A stretch of 5,279 nucleotides of DNA from Microbacteriaceae bacterium (GTDB lineage Bacteria; Actinomycetota; Actinomycetes; Actinomycetales; Microbacteriaceae). Both the position numbers and the translations under genes were made by a program. Under the pieces are notes generated by a model. It searched no databases. It had not been told where the DNA came from and saw only the letters and a list, made by a program, of their open reading frames with translations. Numbering within the stretch: position 1 is the stretch's first letter; each line of letters starts with the position of its first letter. The DNA is taken from positions 1 to 5,279 of the forward strand of contig JAKONM010000018.1 in the NCBI GenBank assembly GCA_022701925.1. The letters are read 5' to 3'. Shown piece after piece: positions 1 through 4,928 of the stretch.

Positions 1-651
1 ACCGTGATCCAGCAGGCCCGTGAGACGGGGCGCACGCCGATCGACCGCGTGGGCGTGGTGGGCTGGTCGGCGGGCGGCCGCATCGCCCTGGCGCTCGCCG
101 CCCGCCACCCGGGCCTGGTCGACCGCGTCGCCGTGGTCGCGACGCCCGCGCCCGACAGCGCGGTGCGCTGGGTGCCGCCCGAGCTGGCGGAGGTCAACCG
201 CCAGCTGCTGACGCGACCGCTGCCGGAGGCGAAGCAGCGGCTGCGCTCGATGCTCCAGCAGCAGCTGCCCGACGGGACGCCCGGCGTCGAGCTGCTGGCG
301 GCCGGCGCCGCGGACCTCGACGTGCTGGAGCGCCCCGGCCTGCGCGGTCGGCTGGACCGCACCCTCCGGCAGGCCTACGCCCAGGGCACCGTCGGCGTCG
401 CGGACGACGTGCTGTCCTACGCGGACGACGACTGGGGCTTCGACCTGCAGCGCGTGGAGGCCGAGGTGCTGCTGGTCTACGGCGCCAAGGACCCCGTCGC
501 GCCCAGCGCCCACGGCCGCTGGTACCGACGACACCTGCCGCACGCCCGCCTGAAGGTGGTCCCCCGGTCCGGGCACCTGGTCATCGCGCCGGCGTGGGAC
601 CTGATCCTCGAGCACGTCGATCCGCAGCACGGGGCGCGCTCCGACGTCTGA
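1..651 (+). CDS. Alpha/beta hydrolase, C-terminal part (5' end outside window)
   Basis: The frame is open at the left edge, so the true start lies upstream. The GTG at 4-6 is only the first possible start codon inside the window. Numbering from it, the nucleophile elbow is GWSAGG with Ser22, after a hydrophobic strand (VGVVG). The acid is probably Asp163 in YGAKDPVAP, and the base is His191 in SGHLVIAP near the C terminus, giving the usual Ser-Asp-His order of the fold. Residues 51-150 form a helical, charged cap region. No membrane segment is visible in this part, so the enzyme is probably cytoplasmic, acting on an ester, lactone or similar small substrate that cannot be named from sequence. 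The oxyanion-loop half of the fold is missing here only because of the window edge. The gene ends 47 bp before the tRNA and seems unrelated to the mobile element. Confidence 0.9.
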   Translation, partial: TVIQQARETGRTPIDRVGVVGWSAGGRIALALAARHPGLVDRVAVVATPAPDSAVRWVPPELAEVNRQLLTRPLPEAKQRLRSMLQQQLPDGTPGVELLAAGAADLDVLERPGLRGRLDRTLRQAYAQGTVGVADDVLSYADDDWGFDLQRVEAEVLLVYGAKDPVAPSAHGRWYRRHLPHARLKVVPRSGHLVIAPAWDLILEHVDPQHGARSDV

Positions 652-685
652 CCCGTCCGGTTGGAGCGGAGGGCGCGGGTTCGCC

Positions 686-691
686 TACACT
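686..691 (+). promoter_or_regulatory. Probable -10 box of the tRNA-Ser promoter
   Basis: TACACT ends 7 nt before the first base of the mature tRNA (699), so transcription would start at or next to the 5' end of the tRNA. A weak -35 candidate, TTGGAG at 661-666, has a 19-bp spacer, longer than ideal. The assignment rests mainly on position. Confidence 0.45.
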
Positions 692-698
692 CGACCCC

Positions 699-785
699 GG
701 TGGCGTGTCCGAGCGGCCGAAGGAGCATGTCTCGAAAACATGTGACGGTTCACCCCGTCCGTGGGTTCAAATCCCACCGCCACCG
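699..785 (+). tRNA. tRNA-Ser(CGA)
   Basis: A complete cloverleaf can be folded by eye. The acceptor stem GGTGGCG (699-705) pairs perfectly with CGCCACC (778-784), and the discriminator base is G785, as expected for serine. The D stem is TCC/GGA (708-710 with 722-724). The anticodon stem CATGT/ACATG (726-730 with 738-742) closes the loop CTCGAAA, with anticodon CGA at 733-735, which reads UCG codons. A long variable arm (GACGG 744-748 with CCGTC 755-759) marks a type II tRNA. The T arm is GTGGG-TTCAAAT-CCCAC (761-777). The 3' CCA is not encoded: CGT follows. The gene is intact although it adjoins an integrase gene, which fits integrases that restore the tRNA 3' end on insertion. Confidence 0.96.
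733..785 (+). other. Candidate attachment site (attL-like), 3' half of tRNA-Ser
   Basis: Tyrosine integrases of actinobacterial integrative elements commonly use the anticodon-loop-to-3'-end part of a tRNA gene as core site, and the int gene usually lies next to it. Here the int stop codon is only 111 bp from the tRNA end. I found no second copy of GTGGGTTCAAATCCCACC or a recognisable part of it elsewhere in the window, so the core limits are a guess and the partner junction is unseen. Confidence 0.4.
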
Positions 786-792
786 CGTGTGC

Positions 793-846
793 AAGACCCC
801 CTCGGATCCCCGTGAACACGGGGATCGGAGGGGGTCTTTCTTCTTC
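793..846 (+). terminator. Intrinsic terminator after tRNA-Ser
   Basis: A 22-bp stem (793-814 with 817-838, one G-G mismatch at 804/827) is capped by a very small loop around GTGAACAC and followed by TTTCTTCTT. Both arms are GC-rich (AAGACCCCCTC at the base). It is correctly placed to end the tRNA transcript. It also lies between the converging tRNA and integrase genes, but the minus-strand side lacks a T-tract, so it is probably one-directional. Confidence 0.87.
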
Positions 847-859
847 CCAGATCGGCTCG

Positions 860-878
860 TGACCACATTTTGACCACA
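860..878. repeat. Two TGACCACA direct repeats, 11 bp apart
   Basis: TGACCACA occurs at 860-867 and 871-878, separated by TTT. The period is 11 bp, about one helical turn, so both copies face the same side of the DNA. They lie between the int stop codon and the terminator, next to the presumed att core, which is where arm-type binding sites of tyrosine integrases or excisionase sites are often found. The repeats are seen directly; the role is inference. Confidence 0.5.
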
Positions 879-896
879 CTTCGCGGGGGTTCCTCG

Positions 897-2024
897 TCAG
901 CGGAGGTCGTTCTGGACGGGCTCCGTTGTCCAGAGCTGTGCGACGTTCGAACGTGTGAGCCCCTCGTCGAGACGAGCCGCGACGTTGTCGAGGTCGTCGT
1001 CGAAGAGGTCGGCATAGACGTCGAGCGTCATCGCCGCAGAGGCGTGACCGAGCATCCGCTGCACCGCCTTGACGTTCGCGCCCGCCTGCACCGCGAGGCT
1101 CGCGGCGGTATGTCGCAGGTCGTGGGGCGTCATCATCGGCACCCCGGCTCGGCGCACGGCTTGGCTGAACCAGCCGCGGCTCGACTCATCGGTGCGCGTG
1201 CGCCGCATGTGGCCGCCGAACCGATCCGCGAAGACGAGCTGATCGGGCGTCTTGCCCTCGCACAGCCGAGCGAGCGGCACGGCGAGTCCGGCAGGGAACG
1301 GGACCGACCGTCGCTCATGGGTCTTCGGGGTGCCGACCTCGATCTGATCGCCGACCTCGACCGCATTGACCGTGACGTTCATCCGGCGGCGAAGCATGTC
1401 GAGGTCCTTCACACGCAGGCCGACCGCCTCGCCCCAGCGGAGTCCGCAGTAGGCGAGCACGAGGACGAGCGTCGCCTTATCGCCGGCCTCTCGAGCGAGA
1501 TCGCCGACCTGGTCGTGGGTCAGGTAGGTGTGGGAGCGCTTCGTCTTCCGCGGGAGGTTCATGTCTCGCGCCGGATTGCTGAGTACGCGTTTGTCGTGCA
1601 CGGCGTCGTCGAGGATCGCGGCGAGTACGCCGTACGCACGGAGCACCGTCGTTGCACCGCGACGAGTGGTGAGATCGGTGATCCACGACTGGACGTCGCT
1701 GTGCCGAACCGATGCCACCGGAGTGCGACCCCAGCGCGGCTCGACGTGCACCCGCCATGCGATCTCGACCGGACGCAGGGAGGACGGCTTCAGATGCGAT
1801 TGATGCTGCAGCCACAGCGGGCCGAGGGAGCCGATCGTCTCCCGAGCGGCTGTCGTACACACGAACTCCCCGCGAGCGATCGACACCTCGACGCTGGCAA
1901 GGAAGAGCTCGGCCTCGCGTTTCGTCCGGAATCCACGTTTGGTCGTCTGCGAGTGGTCGGGCTTCCGGTATCGCACTCGATACCTCTTGCCCTCCCCAGT
2001 CGGGTACGGCTCGATCGTGGCCAC
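897..2024 (-). CDS. int: Tyrosine recombinase / phage-type site-specific integrase
   Basis: A 375-aa protein of the usual length for actinobacterial integrases. It would cut and rejoin attP and attB through a 3'-phosphotyrosine link. Residues 1-55 look like the N-terminal arm-binding domain (a YRVRYRKPD strand, then GFRTKREAELFLASVE). Residues about 65-155 form the SAM-like core-binding domain. The catalytic domain follows with Arg196 (GLRWGEA), Lys234 (GTPKTHERRSVP), His301 and Arg304 (HDLRH), His327 (LGHAS) and nucleophile Tyr337 (DVYADLF), so the active site is complete. The GTG start at 2024 is preceded by GGAGG (2032-2036) with a 7-nt spacer. The gene points towards tRNA-Ser and starts 57 bp after the end of the broken gene upstream, probably in one transcript with it. 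No excisionase gene is visible. Base composition is less GC-extreme than the hydrolase to its left, which fits acquisition by transfer. Confidence 0.95.
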   Translation of the reverse strand: MATIEPYPTGEGKRYRVRYRKPDHSQTTKRGFRTKREAELFLASVEVSIARGEFVCTTAARETIGSLGPLWLQHQSHLKPSSLRPVEIAWRVHVEPRWGRTPVASVRHSDVQSWITDLTTRRGATTVLRAYGVLAAILDDAVHDKRVLSNPARDMNLPRKTKRSHTYLTHDQVGDLAREAGDKATLVLVLAYCGLRWGEAVGLRVKDLDMLRRRMNVTVNAVEVGDQIEVGTPKTHERRSVPFPAGLAVPLARLCEGKTPDQLVFADRFGGHMRRTRTDESSRGWFSQAVRRAGVPMMTPHDLRHTAASLAVQAGANVKAVQRMLGHASAAMTLDVYADLFDDDLDNVAARLDEGLTRSNVAQLWTTEPVQNDLR

Positions 2025-2081
2025 GTCACCGCCTCCGAGACTTCAACTGCACGAGTGCGGTAGCGAAGCGCTGCTGGTCTC

Positions 2082-2872
2082 TCATCGCAGGATCGACTGA
2101 CGGTCATCGACGAGGATCACTTTGTCCCGTGTGACAGCTCGTTCTGCCACACCAGTTAGCGGGGGCGAGATCGCGTCGGATCGGGCCTGTGGAGGAGTGA
2201 GCCAGTCGGGGAGGGTCTCGCCGGCCCAGAACGTGGTGTCCTGGTCGAACACCTCGCGGACGTCGACTCGGTCAGCGATGCGGCGGCCCATCGGCTGCTT
2301 CAGCGCGGTGCGCACGGCTCGTGCGCTGTCGGGGTTGCAGAGGTACACGATCCGTTTCGCGTCATCGCGGTCGAGGCGGCGCGAGTACGCCGAGAAGATC
2401 GGACGTACCGCGGCGCCCGCGTCGCAGTCAGCTCCACCTCCACCAGCAGCGCATCGTCTTCGACACCCACTGCCACGCCGTCCGCCTGATGGCCGCCAGC
2501 CCATTCGGGCTTCTCGTCCCGCTGCCACGCCCACCCGGCTGCCGCGTACCTGGCTGATGCGGCGGACACGGCGATCTCGTGCCGGGTGGTCTGCCCGAAG
2601 ATGTTCGGCTTCGACGCCTGCGTCACATCGAACGTGCCCCACACCACAGCACCGCCCGCACCCACGAGGTGGACCCGGCGGACCTTGCCCGCGGTCTCCA
2701 TCCGCGACACCCACCGCTGCGCCTGCCGGAGCTGGACCGGCCGATCCCACCCATTGACCGCACCGAGCAGCCACCGCACCGTCTGCAGGTTCGAGATCCG
2801 CACGATCCGGAACCACACCAACGCCGCTTCATCCCGATCTGTCACCCACACCTTCGCAACCGACCGCCCCAC
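2082..2872 (-). pseudogene. Frameshifted replication-relaxation-like protein of an integrative element
   Basis: Two minus-strand frames join into one protein of about 263 aa. The first (from GTG at 2872) gives an N-terminal winged-helix-like region (residues 11-78), a H98-E99 segment and WQRDEK, then GHQADGV and VEVELT at about 128-149. The second continues with RPIFSAYSRRL, RIVYLCNPDSARAV and a tail ending in a stop at 2082-2084. This order resembles actinobacterial replication-relaxation proteins (Replic_Relax family) of plasmids and integrative elements, whose precise role is poorly defined. The shift is -1 at about 2397-2437; one C missing near 2400/2401 would restore the frame. Without it, translation stops at 2300 after 190 aa. 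A better start may be GTG at 2845, which has GAAGG 5 nt upstream, whereas 2872 has no well-spaced site. Decay, sequencing error or, less likely, programmed frameshifting could explain the break. Confidence 0.68.
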
Positions 2873-2994
2873 CTCCGCACCACCCCGCTCACGTCAATCC
2901 CGCACCGAACCTCCTGCCCACACCACCACCGACCACTGCCGCATCTCACCTCACCTGTGACCCACCATCACAACCACTTGCCCCCCTGTTTTCC

Positions 2995-3116
2995 TTTGCC
3001 CTGTCCTGGCCTGCCACCTGCACTCCTGAACCACCCGTACCCAACTTGTCTTTTCAAGTTGGGTGGGGGTGGTTCAGGAGCCGCACCGCGGAGGTGGCAG
3101 GCCAGGACAGGGCAAA
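2995..3116. repeat. 122-nt compound inverted repeat (three-part hairpin)
   Basis: The outer arms 2995-3019 and 3092-3116 are perfect 25-bp inverted copies (TTTGCCCTG...CCACCT). Inside, 3023-3036 pairs perfectly with 3067-3080 (CTCCTGAACCACCC, 14 bp), and 3039-3048 pairs with 3055-3064 (ACCCAACTTG, 10 bp) around the loop TCTTTT. Between outer and middle stems is an asymmetric internal loop of 3 nt (GCA) against 11 nt (3081-3091); between middle and tip are one G-G mismatch and one T-G wobble. In all 49 perfect base pairs are present. Neither strand has a T-run after the fold, so an ordinary intrinsic terminator is unlikely. Possible roles are a miniature transposable or REP-like element, a single-strand origin of an integrative element, or a structured RNA. 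Confidence 0.9.
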
Positions 3117-3124
3117 ACCCCCGA

Positions 3125-3173
3125 AACCCCTCGCCCGGGTGCACGCCCACGACGTGCAGGTCACCGAGGGGTT
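3125..3173. repeat. Second compound hairpin, 49 nt
   Basis: AACCCCTCG (3125-3133) pairs with CGAGGGGTT (3165-3173), 9 bp. TGCACG (3140-3145) pairs with CGTGCA (3153-3158), 6 bp, around a 7-nt loop. The two stems are separated by a symmetric 6x6 internal loop (CCCGGG against GGTCAC). It starts 8 bp after the larger hairpin and shares its stem-internal loop-stem design. No T-run follows. Confidence 0.7.
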
Positions 3174-3378
3174 GAGCGACGCGTCCGACGCCCTCACGGC
3201 CACAGTCCTGACGCGGGCGCACCTCCGACAGGCATCACAGCGTCATCTCCCCGGCGGGCGGCTTTCGGCATCCAGCAGGCCTCGGACCTCCGCTCTCGGG
3301 TTGGATCTTGATGCGTGCTGCCGGTGGCGCCGAGGCAAGGGGCCGCCGTCTGCGGTGCTTCTCGGTGTCGACGCGGAG

Positions 3379-4050
3379 CTACGTCGTGTGCGGTGTCGAC
3401 GACCCGCCGAGTGCGCGGGAGAGGTCGGCCGCGCTGGGGGCGGGTGGCATTTCGGGCAGCGGAGCCCCGGGGGTGGCGAAGGCGCGGAGGAGGTGTCCGA
3501 GGAGCCGGCGCCACGCGTCCGGTGCGACGCGAGCGGTCGCGGTGACCACTGCTGCGTTGGCCATGAGCGCGAGCGCGAGGTCCTCGGACCGGAAGTCCTC
3601 GCGAAGCCGACCCGACGCCTTCGCTCGATCGACCAGGGTCAGGAATCCGCCGTAGGACCGCGCCCGGAGGGCCTCGAGCTCGTCGGCGCCCGGCAGCGTC
3701 ATCGTCAGCACGTCCGCGAAACCTCGATCGGCTGCCTGCATCGACAGCACGGTCTCGACGTAGCCCGTGAACCCGGCCCACGGGTCGGGGTCGGCGACCG
3801 CGGCCGCCGTGGCGTCCACGAACCTGCGCATGTGATCGACGAAGACCGCTGCGACCAAGGCTTCGGGGTCGGCGAACCTCCTCGCAAGGGTCGCCTTGCC
3901 CACGCCGGCTTCGCGCGCCACCGCCGCCATGGACACGCCCAGGCCCTCCGTGGCGTACAGCCGGGCCGCGGCCTCAAGGATCCGCGATCGATTCTGTTCC
4001 GCGTCTGCGCGAAGCGGGTGCCGCGACGACTCTTCGAGCTCGGAAGTCAT
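3379..4050 (-). CDS. TetR/AcrR-family transcriptional repressor
   Basis: A 223-aa protein of normal length for the family. An N-terminal HTH DNA-binding domain is clear: helix 1 about NRSRILEAAARLYATEG (20-36), then the helix-turn-helix SMAAVAREAGVGKATLARRF at residues 40-59, and DPEALVAAVFVDHM as helix 4. Residues 75-195 form the all-helical ligand-binding and dimer domain, which varies by ligand. The C-terminal 30 residues are Pro/Ala/Ser-rich and probably disordered. The only in-frame start is ATG at 4050. No Shine-Dalgarno sequence precedes it, but a TACCAT hexamer ends 6 nt before the ATG, which suggests a leaderless mRNA. The gene diverges from the SDR gene across 108 bp holding a palindrome, so it probably represses itself and the SDR-amidohydrolase unit until an effector, perhaps their substrate, binds. 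Confidence 0.93.
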   Translation of the reverse strand: MTSELEESSRHPLRADAEQNRSRILEAAARLYATEGLGVSMAAVAREAGVGKATLARRFADPEALVAAVFVDHMRRFVDATAAAVADPDPWAGFTGYVETVLSMQAADRGFADVLTMTLPGADELEALRARSYGGFLTLVDRAKASGRLREDFRSEDLALALMANAAVVTATARVAPDAWRRLLGHLLRAFATPGAPLPEMPPAPSAADLSRALGGSSTPHTT

Positions 4051-4056
4051 TCACTG

Positions 4057-4098
4057 ATGGTAGTAAGTGGTACGGCCGGTCCACATAAGCGCTACCAT
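4057..4098. promoter_or_regulatory. Divergent promoter pair: outward-facing -10 boxes
   Basis: ATGGTAG (4057-4063) and CTACCAT (4092-4098) form a perfect 7-bp inverted repeat. Read outwards, each contains TACCAT, a fair -10 hexamer. On the minus strand it ends 6 nt before the tetR ATG; on the plus strand (4093-4098) it predicts a start near 4105 and a leader of about 54 nt for the SDR gene. The -35 regions would fall in the central palindrome and match the consensus poorly (for example TGGACC on the minus strand, 4083-4078, with a short 15-bp spacer), as is common in actinobacteria. Confidence 0.5.
4064..4087. promoter_or_regulatory. Candidate TetR operator palindrome
   Basis: An imperfect 24-bp dyad centred between 4075 and 4076: GTGG-TA-CGGCCG-GT-CCAC, extended outwards by a TA/TA pair after one mismatch. 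Nine of twelve positions are symmetric. It fills the space between the two -10 boxes, so a bound dimer would cover the -35 regions of both promoters. Size and position suit a TetR-family site; binding is inferred. Confidence 0.55.
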
Positions 4099-4158
4099 GA
4101 CGGATCTGGGCCGCACGTTCCACTTCCGCGGCACACGTCAGAGAGAGGGACACCACGA

Positions 4159-4821
4159 ATGAGCACCATCGCGATCGTCGGAGCGGGGCCGGGTCTGGGA
4201 ATGGCGATCGCCCGCGAGTTCGGGCGCCACGACTTCGAGGTCGCCTTGCTGTCGCGGAACCCGGTCAAGCTCGACGGCTACGTGGAGGCGCTGAAGGCTG
4301 ACGGCATCACCGCGGAAGCCTTCCCCGCGGACGTGCTCGACCACGAGTCGCTGCGGTCCGCGCTGCGGGCAGCCGCCGGCCGGTTCGGCGGCATCGACGT
4401 CTTGGAGTACTCGCCCGTCGACTCCGGTGCTCCAGGGGCGCCCTCGACGCTCCCGATCGCCGACATCGAAGCGCAGCTCCGTTTCCAGCTCCTCGGCGCG
4501 ATCGCCGCGACCCAGGCGGTGCTCCTGGCCATGCAGCAACGAGGGTCGGGCACCCTGCTCTTCACCACCGGTGCCGGCTCCGTCACCCCCGTACCGCGCT
4601 TCGCCGCCGCCAACAGCGCCGGCGCAGCGCTGCGCAACTGGGTGCTCAACCTGCACACCGAGCTCGACGGCACCGGCCTGTACGCGGCCCACGTCCCCAT
4701 CGCCGTCGCGATCGACGCCGTCATCCCCGGCCACCCGACCGCGTCAGCGGAAGAGATCGCCGGCCTGTACTGGCGGCTGCACACCGACCGTGATGTCGCG
4801 GAACGCATGTTCGCCGTATAG
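4159..4821 (+). CDS. SDR-family (Rossmann-fold) protein lacking the YxxxK pair
   Basis: A 220-aa protein with the N-terminal nucleotide-binding fold of short-chain dehydrogenases: strand IAIVG, then the glycine motif GAGPGLG (8-14), SRN after strand 2 (32-34, where cofactor choice is made), ADV (57-59) and IDVLEYSP (79-86) in place of the usual NNAG region. Ser141 in TTGAGSVTP sits where the catalytic serine is expected, but the segment 147-160 (RFAAANSAGAALRN) has neither the Tyr nor the Lys of YxxxK. The C terminus keeps an EIAGLYWRLHTDRD segment. An SDR subgroup with this pattern exists and often sits in catabolic operons; its reaction is unclear. The ATG at 4159 is preceded by GAGGGA about 9 nt upstream. 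The frame is open far upstream, but that part is antisense to tetR and not coding. It is followed after 107 bp by an amidohydrolase gene, probably co-transcribed and under TetR control. Confidence 0.88.
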   Translation: MSTIAIVGAGPGLGMAIAREFGRHDFEVALLSRNPVKLDGYVEALKADGITAEAFPADVLDHESLRSALRAAAGRFGGIDVLEYSPVDSGAPGAPSTLPIADIEAQLRFQLLGAIAATQAVLLAMQQRGSGTLLFTTGAGSVTPVPRFAAANSAGAALRNWVLNLHTELDGTGLYAAHVPIAVAIDAVIPGHPTASAEEIAGLYWRLHTDRDVAERMFAV

Positions 4822-4871
4822 AGGCGGACTTCTGAGCATTCCGCTCGCGAACACGGGCTCGGTAAGTCAGT

Positions 4872-4895
4872 ACGGGTGCCCCTACGGCACGCCGT
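4872..4895 (+). other. Small stem-loop between SDR and amidohydrolase genes
   Basis: ACGG-GTGCC (4872-4880) pairs with GGCAC-(G bulge)-CCGT (4886-4895) around the 5-nt loop CCTAC, giving nine pairs. No T-run follows, so it is not a standard terminator. It could stabilise one end of a processed mRNA or be chance in GC-rich DNA. Confidence 0.35.
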
Positions 4896-4928
4896 GACGC
4901 GTTGATGAGGACAGTGGAGGTCGGCAAA

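Larger units (their letters stand above)
786..3173. mobile_element. Probable tRNA-Ser-associated integrative element or remnant (limits uncertain)
   Basis: A complete tyrosine integrase beside a tRNA 3' end, plus a Replic_Relax-like gene in the same orientation, is a common arrangement at the end of small actinobacterial integrative elements. The left limit is taken as the end of the tRNA. The right limit is arbitrary, placed after the compound hairpins and before the TetR operon. No repeated tRNA end was found to fix it. No relaxase, FtsK-like transfer gene, replication initiator or phage structural gene is visible. Confidence 0.4.
2873..3378. other. Long intergenic region without a convincing gene
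   Basis: About 500 bp separate the broken gene from the end of tetR. The left part (2873-2994) is strongly C-rich on the + strand and shows no clear promoter. The middle holds the two compound hairpins annotated separately. The part from 3174 to 3378 shows nothing recognisable beyond an 11-bp direct repeat, CGGTGTCGACG, at 3363-3373 and 3391-3401, the second copy lying inside the end of tetR. Open frames here (for example 84 codons on the minus strand, 2968-3222) are accounted for by high GC and palindromic arms. Confidence 0.7.

Noticed and set aside
870..2063. Long plus-strand open frame (397 codons) opposite the integrase
   Set aside because: It is antisense to a clear tyrosine recombinase with a full active site; the product is Arg/His/Asp-rich with no recognisable domain, typical of GC-rich antisense frames.
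2122..2757. Plus-strand 211-codon frame opposite the broken gene
   Set aside because: The product is Arg/Pro/Ser-rich low-complexity sequence, antisense to family-like protein sequence in two minus-strand frames.
2956..2972. TGTGA-N7-TCACA, resembling a CRP/GlxR site
   Set aside because: Such sites need a 6-bp spacer; this one has 7, and no promoter could be placed beside it.
2995..3116. Ordinary bidirectional terminator for the compound hairpin
   Set aside because: No T-run follows on either strand, and the nearest upstream gene end on the minus strand (tetR, 3379) is over 260 bp away.
2968..3222. Minus-strand 84-codon frame over the large hairpin
   Set aside because: Most of it is the translation of palindromic arms; there is no convincing ribosome binding site and no domain.
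3363..3401. 11-bp direct repeat CGGTGTCGACG with a 28-bp period at the end of tetR
   Set aside because: One copy is inside coding sequence, there are only two copies, and the motif is easily reached by chance in this composition.
3046..4158. Plus-strand upstream extension of the SDR frame
   Set aside because: The extension runs antisense through tetR and through a hairpin arm and has no domain. The ATG at 4159 has a ribosome binding site and starts exactly at the Rossmann strand.
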